This document shows, piece after piece, positions 45,731-53,621 of a stretch of 64,000 bases of DNA. The first letter of the stretch is position 1. Each line of letters begins with the position of its first letter. The stretch is from Mycobacterium shigaense. Its GTDB lineage: Bacteria; Actinomycetota; Actinomycetes; Mycobacteriales; Mycobacteriaceae. The notes beneath the pieces are model-generated. The model was given only the letters and a program-made list of their open reading frames with translations. It ran no database searches and was not told the origin of the DNA. The translations under genes were made by a program, and so were the position numbers. The stretch lies in the NCBI RefSeq assembly GCF_002356315.1, contig NZ_AP018164.1, positions 4,340,001 to 4,404,000 on the forward strand. Direction: 5' to 3'.

Positions 45731-46594
45731 CTATTTGAGCAGCCGGGACATGCGCCGGTCGGCGAGTGTCTTGCCGCCCGTCTGACAGGTCGGGCAGTAC
45801 TGAAATGACTTGTCCGCGAACGAGACTTCCCGGACGGTGTCCCCGCACACCGGGCACGGCAACCCCGTGCGGGCGTGCACCCGCAGCCCGGAGCGCTTCT
45901 CGCCTTTCAGCGTCGCGGCGCCCTGGCCGACCGACCGGTTCACCGCATCGGTCAGCACGGACATCATCGCCTCGTGCAGCGTGGTGAGCTGGTCGCTGGT
46001 CAGCTTCCCGGCCGTCGCGAACGGCGAAAGCCGGGCGACGTGCAGGATCTCGTCGCTGTAGGCGTTGCCGATGCCCGCGATCACCTTCTGGTCGGTGATG
46101 ACGTTCTTGATCCGGCCGCTGTTGCCCGCCAGCACCGCGGCGAGGTCGTCGACGGTCACATCGAGCGCATCCGGGCCGAGCGCGGCGATGCCCGGCACCT
46201 TGTCCGGGTCGTCGACCAGCCACACCGCCAGCCGCTTCTGCGTCCCGGCCTCGGTCAGGTCAAAGCCCGGCGCGCTGCCCGGAGTCCCCAGGTGCACGCG
46301 CAGCGCGATGGGCCCCTTACCCGGCCGCAGCGGGGCCGCGGCCAGCTTGTCCGACCAGCGCAACCAGCCGGCGCGCGACAGGTGGGCAATCAGCAGCCAC
46401 TGCCCGGCCTGCAGTCCCAGATACTTGCCCCACCGGTTGGCACCCGAAACGGTCAGGCCGCTCAGCGCGCTGATCGGCGGGTCGAACGTTTTGAGCACCG
46501 ACAGGGCGGCGACGTCGACGCGGCCGATCGGCAAACCGAGGGCGCGGCGTCGCAGATGATCGACCAGTGCTTCGATCTCGGGTAGTTCGGGCAC
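45731..46594 (-). CDS. fpg2: Fpg/Nei-family DNA glycosylase, full length
   Basis: The family removes oxidised bases and nicks the strand by beta,delta-elimination. The 287 residues are complete: catalytic N-terminus MPELPEIEAL with Pro2 and Glu3, the helix-two-turn-helix with IKNVITDQKVIAGIGNAYSDEIL, and a zinc finger with Cys247, 250, 267 and 270 (CPVC and CPTC). The M. tuberculosis equivalent Rv0944 lacks the N-terminal part, to my memory; here the gene is intact and should be active. The gene ends 105 bases before the SDR start and follows cobF by 21 bases. Confidence 0.93.
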   Translation of the reverse strand: MPELPEIEALVDHLRRRALGLPIGRVDVAALSVLKTFDPPISALSGLTVSGANRWGKYLGLQAGQWLLIAHLSRAGWLRWSDKLAAAPLRPGKGPIALRVHLGTPGSAPGFDLTEAGTQKRLAVWLVDDPDKVPGIAALGPDALDVTVDDLAAVLAGNSGRIKNVITDQKVIAGIGNAYSDEILHVARLSPFATAGKLTSDQLTTLHEAMMSVLTDAVNRSVGQGAATLKGEKRSGLRVHARTGLPCPVCGDTVREVSFADKSFQYCPTCQTGGKTLADRRMSRLLK

Positions 46595-46615
46595 TCGTCC
46601 AGTCTGCCGATGAGC

Positions 46616-47356
46616 TCAGACAGCCCGCAATAAATAGGTATCCATGATCCAGCCGTGCCGGGCGCGGGCCTGCGACCGCAGCGCGGCGATGCGCTCACCC
46701 ACCCCGCCGACGGTGCCGGCCACCAGCAACTCGTCCGCAGTCCCCAGGTAGGCGCCCCACCAGATCCGGGTGTCCGGGGGGCAGGCCGCGAACGAGCAGT
46801 CGGCGTCGAGCATCACCACCGCCGAACCGGACAAGCCGTGGGAGCGCAGCTGCCGGCCGGTGGTGATCAGCACGGGTTCGCCGACGTCGTTGAGCGGGAT
46901 GCGGTGTCGCGCCGTCAACGCCTGGATCGCGGTGATGCCCGGGATGACGTCGAAGGTGAAGTCGACCTCGGCCGCAACCGCGTCGAGGATCCGCAGCGTG
47001 CTGTCGTACAGCGACGGATCGCCCCAGGCCAGAAAGGCCCCCACGCCGTCGGGACCCAGATCGGCAGCGATCGCGGTGGCCCAGATCCGGGTGCGCGCGG
47101 CATGCCAGTCGGCGACCGCATCGCGGTAGTCACCAGCGGGCGACCGTTTCGGGTCGGGAAGTTCGACGAACCGGTAGCCGGGCTCGCGGATGAACCGCGC
47201 GCAGATTTGCCGCCGCAATTCCACCAGGTCGCTCTTCTGTTCTCCTTTGTCCATCGCGAAGAACACCTGGGTGGCGTTGAGTGCCTCGATGGCCTGGACC
47301 GTCACGTAATCGGGGTCGCCCGCGCCGATCCCGATGACGTGAATGTGCCGACTCAC
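46616..47356 (-). CDS. cobF: Precorrin-6A synthase (deacetylating)
   Basis: CobF methylates precorrin-5 at C-1 and removes acetate, a step in aerobic cobalamin synthesis. The 246-residue protein is a tetrapyrrole methylase with VIGIGAGDPDYVTVQAIEAL at the start, LAWGDPSLYDSTLRI and FDVIPGITAIQAL, all SAM-binding-site signatures. The start is GTG 47356 with AGGAGG just upstream, which rules out a longer frame beginning at 47542. CobF is missing from the M. tuberculosis complex; this window shows it in place between the Rv0944 and Rv0943c equivalents, away from other cob genes. Confidence 0.93.
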   Translation of the reverse strand: MSRHIHVIGIGAGDPDYVTVQAIEALNATQVFFAMDKGEQKSDLVELRRQICARFIREPGYRFVELPDPKRSPAGDYRDAVADWHAARTRIWATAIAADLGPDGVGAFLAWGDPSLYDSTLRILDAVAAEVDFTFDVIPGITAIQALTARHRIPLNDVGEPVLITTGRQLRSHGLSGSAVVMLDADCSFAACPPDTRIWWGAYLGTADELLVAGTVGGVGERIAALRSQARARHGWIMDTYLLRAV

Positions 47357-47480
47357 CGCTGCCTCCTGCTCCCTGTTGCCCATCAGATTGCCGAATCGTC
47401 GCCCCGAACCTCTAGTCGGGACCATAAGTACCCAGTACCATGGGTACCGTCTGAAGCACCCCACCGAAGGGAAGCCAGCA

Positions 47481-48386
47481 ATGACTACTGCGGTGAAGCC
47501 GGGCGGGCCGAGCCGGGAGGAATTCTCCGACCGGCTGCTCAAGGGCTCGGTGAAGAAGTCCTACGAGCCCATCGTGGACATCGACTGGGACGCCCCACTG
47601 GACCCGGATAAGTTCTATCTGCCGCCGCGGCTGGTCTCGCTGTACGGCACCGCGATGTGGGACGAGATGACCCGCGAGCAACAAATCGAGCTCTCGCGAC
47701 AGGAACTGGTCAACACCTTGTCGGCCGGCATCTGGTTCGAGAACATGCTCAACCAGTCGCTGCTGCGGACCATCCTGCACGAGGATCCCACCAGCTCGTC
47801 GACGCATTACAAGCTGACGGAGCTGGGCGACGAAACCCGGCACATGGTGATGTTCGGCAAGGCCATCGAGCGCATCGGCGCCAAGCCCGTCCAGCCACGC
47901 CGGCTGCACCGCTACATCATCAATGCGCTTCCCCTGGCGTTCCAGCGCGGCTCGATGCTGTGGGTGGCGGCCCTGATCGGCGAGGAGATCTTCGACTCGC
48001 TGCAGCGGCAGATGATGGACGATGCGGAGTTGCAGCCAATCATCCAGCGGCTCATGCGGATTCACGTCACCGAAGAGGCACGCCACATCCAGTTCGCGCG
48101 CGACGGGGCGCGCAAACGGGTCGCCGAAATGCCCCGCGTCAACCGTTGGTTCATGGCCAACATCAACGGGCTGGGCGGCTACTTCTTCCGCTATCTGTTC
48201 AGCAATCCGATTCCGTACGCGCGAACGGGTCTGGATCCGAAGCGGGCGCGGGCGACTGCACGCAACAGCCCCCATCGCTACGAGATGCAAAAGGCCGGAT
48301 TCGCCCCGCTCGCAGCGTTTTTGAGCGAGGTGGGTTTGCTCGGCCCGATCGCCCGCCGCGGTTGGAAGCGCTCCAAGTTTCTGTGA
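47481..48386 (+). CDS. AurF-like diiron N-oxygenase family protein
   Basis: The 301-residue protein matches PF11583 (AurF, p-aminobenzoate N-oxygenase), a ferritin-like diiron fold. Probable iron ligands are Glu87, Glu118-x-x-His121 (DETRH), Glu168/169 (GEEIF), and His195, Glu199 and His202 in HVTEEARHIQF; the last three have the same spacing as in AurF. It has a good ribosome site (GAAGGGAAG) before ATG 47481. It is divergent from cobF and overlaps the following flavoprotein by GTGA, so the pair is co-translated. A role in oxidising an amine or another small molecule is inferred; the substrate is unknown. Confidence 0.88.
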   Translation: MTTAVKPGGPSREEFSDRLLKGSVKKSYEPIVDIDWDAPLDPDKFYLPPRLVSLYGTAMWDEMTREQQIELSRQELVNTLSAGIWFENMLNQSLLRTILHEDPTSSSTHYKLTELGDETRHMVMFGKAIERIGAKPVQPRRLHRYIINALPLAFQRGSMLWVAALIGEEIFDSLQRQMMDDAELQPIIQRLMRIHVTEEARHIQFARDGARKRVAEMPRVNRWFMANINGLGGYFFRYLFSNPIPYARTGLDPKRARATARNSPHRYEMQKAGFAPLAAFLSEVGLLGPIARRGWKRSKFL

Positions 48387-49609
48387 CGCAGACATCGATC
48401 TGCCCGCGCGACGTCGTCGTCATCGGCGCGGGCAGCGCGGCCCAGTCCGCGTTGGCCGAGTTGCGGGCGGCGGAAATCACCGACGTCCTAGCGGTCGACG
48501 GCGCGTCGCACGCGGTATTCGACGACGACACCCTCCGCTGGGAGGTGCAGACCGGCACCGAGACCGTCCGGGCCCGCGTGGTCATCGACGCATCCGGAGC
48601 CCTGCTGGTGCCGTGGATACCCGAGTTCGCCGGGCGCGGCGAATTCCGGGGAGCGTCGTTCCCCGCGGCCCATTGGGACCCCGGTTTCGATCCGGCCGGC
48701 AAGCACGTCGCGGTCATCGGCACGGACTCGACCGCGGGCCACTACCTCGAGCAGTTGACCGCTTCGGCTGCCTCCGTCACCGTCTTCGCGCATGCACCGC
48801 GCCGGCTCATCACCGAACTGCACTTGCCGACAACGCGCGTCAAGCGCTGGCTGGCCCGCCACACCCGGCGAAACCAGCCCGACCAGGCACCCGCACGGGT
48901 GCGATCGGCGATCACCGCGATCACCGCCTCGGGCGTGCGCACCGCCGACGGCGCCGAGCACCGCGCCGACGCCATCATCTACGGGACCGGATTCACCGTC
49001 CCGGATGAGATCGCCGGCGCGGCTCTGGTCGGCACCGCGGGAGTGACGATCGGGGAGGCCTGGGACGACGGCGTCGAGCCGTTCCTCGGAGTCGCCGCGC
49101 ACGGCTTCCCGAACTACTTCTGGGTCACCGGACCCGACCGCGCCGCCCAGGCTCGTTATGTCGCCCGCTGTGTCGGGCTGCTGAATGCCAGCGGCGCCAC
49201 CCGCATCGAGGTGCGGCGCAGCAGTCAGCAGGTGTTCAACGAGCGCGCTCACCTCACTCCGGCCCCGCCATTCCGGGTGGACTCGGCCTTCGAGTTCTCG
49301 CCTGCCGTCACCGCGGGTAGGCAAACCTACGATGGCGAGGCGACGCTGACGATCGCCGGCACAGTGCACCCGGTACGCGTCCGGCTCAGTGGCCGCCTGG
49401 ACCCGATCGACGGCCGTTACCACTGGCAGGGAATGGCTTTTAGCTCACCAGCCCATCCGTTGCCGGGTGAGGTGCTCCAGCAGGCGCGCACGGCCACGCT
49501 GACAGTGGGTGAGCGCACGGCGCCCGCGCGCATCGTCGAGCAAACGCCGTGGGGTACCCACTCGATCGCCGGGGTGGGGGCCCCGCCCTACGCAATGAGC
49601 GAACACTGA
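48383..49609 (+). CDS. FAD-dependent monooxygenase-like protein with DUF4873 domain (Rv0943c-like)
   Basis: The 408-residue protein starts with a dinucleotide-binding motif VVVIGAGSAAQSALAELR and has a second one, VAVIGTDSTAGHYLEQL, plus ADAIIYGTGFTVPD, all typical of Baeyer-Villiger/FMO-type enzymes. The span between the first motif and the FAD-domain beta meander is much shorter than usual, roughly 100 residues missing, though the frame is open. The C-terminal 95 residues (TYDGEATLTIAG onward) are a DUF4873 domain. GTG 48383 overlaps the AurF-like stop (GTGA). It may be the reductase partner of the diiron protein or a separate oxygenase. Confidence 0.85.
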   Translation: MTQTSICPRDVVVIGAGSAAQSALAELRAAEITDVLAVDGASHAVFDDDTLRWEVQTGTETVRARVVIDASGALLVPWIPEFAGRGEFRGASFPAAHWDPGFDPAGKHVAVIGTDSTAGHYLEQLTASAASVTVFAHAPRRLITELHLPTTRVKRWLARHTRRNQPDQAPARVRSAITAITASGVRTADGAEHRADAIIYGTGFTVPDEIAGAALVGTAGVTIGEAWDDGVEPFLGVAAHGFPNYFWVTGPDRAAQARYVARCVGLLNASGATRIEVRRSSQQVFNERAHLTPAPPFRVDSAFEFSPAVTAGRQTYDGEATLTIAGTVHPVRVRLSGRLDPIDGRYHWQGMAFSSPAHPLPGEVLQQARTATLTVGERTAPARIVEQTPWGTHSIAGVGAPPYAMSEH

Positions 49610-50016
49610 GCCAAACGACGCACTGCGCGGCTTATCCTGCAAAGGGCGTGACACCCGTTAAATGGGGTAGTCTCACTAGGCTGATTTCAATCAATATTGG
49701 AAGTGGCCACACGTGTGAGGAGATCGTCGCGTGCTGGCGCACACGACACGATAGATGAGAACAGCATGGTCGGGGTGGCAGCGGTCACGCAGGCGCAATG
49801 TCGGAGCGGGTACCGCGCGCCCTCGGCGGCCCCTGGTCGATGGCGTGACAACGCACTGTGCGATTCCTTGCGGAATCGTGACGTACCGCCGCGTTTCGAC
49901 CACGTTAGGATGCGGGATGCCCCACCACGGCACAGAGGACACAGGTAGCCACCTACCAGCGGGTCGAGCGCCGCGAGCAGCGAGGATAGATGCCAGAACG
50001 GAAAGGACCGCCTGCG
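49610..50016. other. Long non-coding region before the STAS-HATPase gene
   Basis: About 400 bases with lower GC and no convincing gene. CACACGTGTG (49708-49717) is a perfect 10-base palindrome, and CGTGTG/CGCACACG around 49711-49750 can form a larger stem. GGGGTAG at 49663-49669 and TTTCAATCAATATTGG at 49685-49700 look like promoter-type sequence, but I cannot assign a sigma factor. It presumably holds the promoter of the next gene. Confidence 0.5.
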
Positions 50017-50781
50017 GTGAGTGCGCTAGCTGAGTCGCCGGGCTCACTAGCCGTCGAAACCCGGACCGATGAGTCGGTCGCGATCCTGACCGTCGGGGGT
50101 GTGCTCGACGCCAGCAATTCCGCGGCGCTGCGCGACAGCATCCGTAGAGCCGCCCTCGATCAGCCGTCCGCCGTCATCATCGACGTCACCGGGCTGCGGG
50201 TGCCCGCGCAATCCGCGTTGTCCGCCTTCATCAGCGCCTACTTTCAGCTCGGCATTCAGGCCACCGCGCCGATCGTGCTGGTGTGCGGTCAGCGCGCCAC
50301 CCGCGACGCCCTAACCCGTGCCGAAGTCACCCGCTTCATGCCGGTCTATGCGACCGAGAAAAGCGCGCGCAAGGCGCTCGAGAAGCTCAGCCGTCGCACC
50401 CTGCAGCGCGCCGACGCGCAACTGCCCGCAAACCTGACCAGTCTGCGCGAGTCGCGCCGACTGGTGCGCGAGTGGCTCACCGAGTGGTCGCGGCCCACCT
50501 TCATTCCGGTCGCACTGGTGGTGGTCAACGTCTTCGTCGAGAACGTGCTGGAGCACACGGGAAGCATCCCGGCGATGCGGATCGAGACCGACGGCGCGAC
50601 CGCGACCATCGCGGTGTCCGACGAGAGCACCGCCCCGGCCCAGCAGCTCCCGTCGCCGGCGCAGGGCATCGACGTCTCCGGCCTGGCGATCGTCGACGCG
50701 CTGTCCCGCGCGTGGGGCAGCACTCCCACCTCGTCGGGCAAGACGGTGTGGGCGGTCATCGGCCCCGAGAACCAGCTCTAG
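50017..50781 (+). CDS. STAS domain fused to HATPase (anti-sigma antagonist / kinase) protein
   Basis: The 254-residue protein has an N-terminal STAS domain (about 8-110; AILTVGGVLDASNSAALRD, VIIDVTGLRVPAQSALS) followed by a helical link and a C-terminal GHKL ATPase domain of RsbW type with the N-box NVFVENVLEH and a shortened G-box region. STAS and RsbW domains normally sit on separate, opposing proteins of sigma-factor partner switches. The start is GTG 50017, with GGAAAGGA at 49998-50005; an ATG at 49990 has poor codon bias after it. The M. tuberculosis equivalent is Rv0941c. The sigma factor it touches is unknown. Confidence 0.85.
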   Translation: MSALAESPGSLAVETRTDESVAILTVGGVLDASNSAALRDSIRRAALDQPSAVIIDVTGLRVPAQSALSAFISAYFQLGIQATAPIVLVCGQRATRDALTRAEVTRFMPVYATEKSARKALEKLSRRTLQRADAQLPANLTSLRESRRLVREWLTEWSRPTFIPVALVVVNVFVENVLEHTGSIPAMRIETDGATATIAVSDESTAPAQQLPSPAQGIDVSGLAIVDALSRAWGSTPTSSGKTVWAVIGPENQL

Positions 50782-50825
50782 TCCCCACCGCGCTCCCGCT
50801 CTGCGGGACCCCGCCGTGAGGCAAA

Positions 50826-50841
50826 CTAGAACACGTTCTAG
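50826..50841 (+). promoter_or_regulatory. KstR-type operator before the second LLM gene
   Basis: The perfect 16-base palindrome CTAGAACACGTTCTAG contains the same 14-mer as at 30672-30685 and fits TNNAACNNGTTNNA. It ends 36 bases before the LLM start codon. It implies common repression of the two LLM genes, most likely by KstR. Confidence 0.88.
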
Positions 50842-50877
50842 TGTCGGGTAACGGTCCTCCCAAGGAAGGCAGATGAC

Positions 50878-51744
50878 GTGCGGTTCACCTACGCAGAGGC
50901 AATGACGGACTTCCGTTTCTACGTCCCGCTGGCCAAGGCGGCCGAGGCCGCCGGCTACCACGCCATGACGATTGCCGACAGCATCGCCTACCCCTTCGAA
51001 TCCGACTCGAAGTACCCGTACACGCCCGACGGCAACCGGGAGTTCCTGGACGGCAAGCAGTTCATCGAAACCTTCGTGCTGACATCGGCATTGGGCGCGG
51101 TCACGACGAAGCTGCACTTCAACTTCTTTGTCCTGAAACTGCCCATCCGGCCGCCGGCCCTGGTGGCCAAGCAGATCGGCTCGCTGGCCGCGTTGACCGA
51201 CAACCGGGTCGGTTTCGGTGTCGGCACCAGCCCGTGGCCCGAGGACTACGAGCTGCTGGGCGTCCCGTTCGCCAAGCGCGGCAAGCGGATGGACGAATGT
51301 ATCGAGATCATCCAGGGCCTGACCAGTGGTGAGTACTTCGAATTCCACGGCGAGTTCTACGACATCCCCAAGACCAAAATGACGCCCGCGCCCACCAAGC
51401 CGATCCCGATCCTGATCGGCGGCCACGCCGACGCGGCACTCAAGCGCGCCGCTCGACTGGACGGCTGGATGCACGGCGGCGGCGATCCGGAGGAACTCGA
51501 CCGACTGATCGCGAAACTCAAGCAGTACCGCGAAGAGGCGGGCAAGACCGGACCGTTCGAGATCCACGTCATCTCGGTTGACGGTTTCACCGTGGACGGC
51601 GTAAAGCGACTCGAGGACAAGGGCGTCACCGACGTCATCGTCGGCTTCCGCATCCCCTACATCATGGGCACCGACACCGAGCCGCTGGACGACAAGATCC
51701 GCAACCTGGAGGTGTTCGCCGAGAACGTGATCGCGAAGGTTTAG
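50878..51744 (+). CDS. LLM-family F420-dependent oxidoreductase (Rv0940c-like)
   Basis: The 288-residue luciferase-like barrel begins MRFTYAEAMTDFRFYVPLAK and has RVGFGVGTSPWPEDYEL (about 110-126) and IPILIGGHADAALKRAARLDGW (split: IPILIGG, then DAALKRAARLDGW), the usual marks of F420-type LLM enzymes. The start is GTG 50878, supported by AAGGAAGG 10 bases upstream; an overlapping ATG is out of frame. It has the KstR-type operator upstream and is convergent with the crotonase gene. Probably acts on a lipid- or sterol-derived compound; unknown. Confidence 0.9.
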   Translation: MRFTYAEAMTDFRFYVPLAKAAEAAGYHAMTIADSIAYPFESDSKYPYTPDGNREFLDGKQFIETFVLTSALGAVTTKLHFNFFVLKLPIRPPALVAKQIGSLAALTDNRVGFGVGTSPWPEDYELLGVPFAKRGKRMDECIEIIQGLTSGEYFEFHGEFYDIPKTKMTPAPTKPIPILIGGHADAALKRAARLDGWMHGGGDPEELDRLIAKLKQYREEAGKTGPFEIHVISVDGFTVDGVKRLEDKGVTDVIVGFRIPYIMGTDTEPLDDKIRNLEVFAENVIAKV

Positions 51745-51804
51745 CGCGGGTCGCCGCATGGCCGAAGCTGGGTGCTGCGGACCGCGGCCATCGGGTGCAG
51801 CGCG

Positions 51805-52614
51805 TCACAGCGGATCCCATTGCGGCGCACGCTTTTCCATGTGCGCCTTGGCGGCTTCGACCGGGTTGTTTGTGAAGCCGCTCAGGATCTGGGTGCGATT
51901 CTCGATCTCGATGGCGTGCCGCAGACTGGGCGCGTCCAGCGCCGCGTTCAGACCAATCTTGGTCTGCCACACGCCGTATGCGTTGTTCTCGGCGATCTCG
52001 CGGGCTTTGCGCAGCGCGGCGGGCAGCAACTGGTCGGCCGGCACCACCTCGTGCACCAGCTTGATGCGGTGAGCCTCCTCGGCATCGATGATGCGACCGG
52101 TCAACATCAGTTCGCGTGCCACTCCGGCGCCGACGATCTTGGGCAGCAGGTAGCTGGTGCCCATGTCCATCGACGAAAAGCCGGCTTTGATGAAGGCCGA
52201 ACCGAACCGGACGTGCTCGGAGGCGACCCGGATGTCACTGACCAGCGTGAACGCCAGCCCGCCGCCGACGGCGACGCCATTCACGGCGGCGATCACCGGG
52301 ATGTCGAGCTCGTAGATGCGGGTGAACAGGTTGGCCAGCCGGACCTGGGCATCGTAGTTGACCTTGAAGGCCGGGGTCGACGGGCTTGCGGGCTCGGTCC
52401 AGGCTTCGCCGGTGCCGCTCAGGTCGGCGCCGGCGCAGAATCCGCGCCCGGCCCCGGTCAGGATCGCGACCCGGAAGGCACCCGTGCCGAGGGCGGCGGC
52501 GGCATTCTCCATGCCGTCGATCAGCGACCCGTCGATGGCGTTCAGGCGTTGTGGCCGGTTCAGGGTGATACAAGCGATGTTGTCTTCGAGGGTTTCCAGT
52601 TCCACTGCAGGCAT
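51805..52614 (-). CDS. Enoyl-CoA hydratase/isomerase family protein
   Basis: The 269-residue crotonase protein starts MPAVELETLEDNIACITLNRP and has the oxyanion-hole motifs GRGFCAGADLSG and AAVNGVAVGGGLAFTLVSDI. The two hydratase glutamates are not evident (GGGLAF and IKAGFSSMD), so it may be an isomerase or another crotonase-fold enzyme. The ATG at 52614 is chosen because the family begins there; the open frame runs on to 52923 inside the methyltransferase gene. It is divergent from the methyltransferase gene. Not in the M. tuberculosis segment as I recall it. Confidence 0.9.
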   Translation of the reverse strand: MPAVELETLEDNIACITLNRPQRLNAIDGSLIDGMENAAAALGTGAFRVAILTGAGRGFCAGADLSGTGEAWTEPASPSTPAFKVNYDAQVRLANLFTRIYELDIPVIAAVNGVAVGGGLAFTLVSDIRVASEHVRFGSAFIKAGFSSMDMGTSYLLPKIVGAGVARELMLTGRIIDAEEAHRIKLVHEVVPADQLLPAALRKAREIAENNAYGVWQTKIGLNAALDAPSLRHAIEIENRTQILSGFTNNPVEAAKAHMEKRAPQWDPL

Positions 52615-52687
52615 ACTCCGAACCGTAGGCGACGTGAATTTGCCGACGGGGCATACCGTGGATTCGACTCGAGACGAAGGAGAAAGC

Positions 52688-53608
52688 ATGGCACGAAGCG
52701 AGGGCGACACCTGGGATGCGGCCAGCAGCGTGGGAGCGACCGCCACGATGGTCGCCGCGGCACGCGCCGCCGCCACCCGGCGTCCGCAGCCGGTCATCAG
52801 CGACCCGTTCGCCGAGCCGCTGGTGCGCGCGGTCGGGATCGACGTGTTCAACCGGCTCGCCGCCGGTGAACTCGACTTCGACGCCGAGGACGACGGGGCG
52901 GGCTTCCCACGGATGACCGACACGTTCGCCGCCCGCGCCCGGTTTTACGACGACTACTTCGCGCAAGCCACCGCCGCGGGCGTGCGGCAGGTGGTCATCG
53001 TCGCCTCGGGACTGGACAGCCGCGCCTACCGGCTGTCCTGGCCGGCGGGCACGACGGTCTACGAGATCGACCAGCCGGAGGTGATCGAGTTCAAGACGTC
53101 GACGCTGTCGAAACTCGGGGCGACGCCCACGGCCGAATACCGCCCCGTGGGCATCGACCTCCGCGAGGACTGGCCCGCCGCGCTCACCGCGGCCGGGTTC
53201 AACGCCGCGGCGCCGACGGCATGGTTGGCCGAGGGGGTGCTGATCGGGTGGCTGCCGCCGGAGGCCGAAGTCCGACTGCTGGACAACGTGATTGGGCTCA
53301 GCACCGCTGGCAGCCAGTTCGCCGCCGACTATGGATCGGTCGCCGGAACGACGCCCGCCGCGCAGGAGCAGGCCGCGCGGCTGGCCGAGCTGTGGCGCCG
53401 GCACGGGCTGGACTTGGACGTCGCTAATCTGGCCTACCCCGGTGAGCACACCGACGTCGCGGCGCACCTGCAGGACCGCGGCTGGGACGTCATCAGGTTC
53501 CGTCTCGCCGACCTCTTCGTCGCGGCGGGCCTGCCGGAATTGCAGGCGGCCGCGCAGCAGCAGATCCCGGCGGCCACCATCGGCTTCGCCACCGCGGTGC
53601 TGAAGTAA
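52688..53608 (+). CDS. Putative SAM-dependent O-methyltransferase (TIGR00027 family)
   Basis: The 306-residue protein belongs to the large mycobacterial family of S-adenosylmethionine-dependent methyltransferases (Rv0726c/Rv1729c type, PF04072). It has the N-terminal EGDTWDAASSVGATATMVAA, the FAARARFYDDYF segment and the SAM motif VVIVASGLDSRAYRL followed by YEIDQPEVIEFK. GAAGGAGA lies before ATG 52688. It converges on the Rv0939-like gene 13 bases away. The methyl acceptor is unknown for this family. Confidence 0.92.
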   Translation: MARSEGDTWDAASSVGATATMVAAARAAATRRPQPVISDPFAEPLVRAVGIDVFNRLAAGELDFDAEDDGAGFPRMTDTFAARARFYDDYFAQATAAGVRQVVIVASGLDSRAYRLSWPAGTTVYEIDQPEVIEFKTSTLSKLGATPTAEYRPVGIDLREDWPAALTAAGFNAAAPTAWLAEGVLIGWLPPEAEVRLLDNVIGLSTAGSQFAADYGSVAGTTPAAQEQAARLAELWRRHGLDLDVANLAYPGEHTDVAAHLQDRGWDVIRFRLADLFVAAGLPELQAAAQQQIPAATIGFATAVLK

Positions 53609-53621
53609 CTGTGATCAGCCG

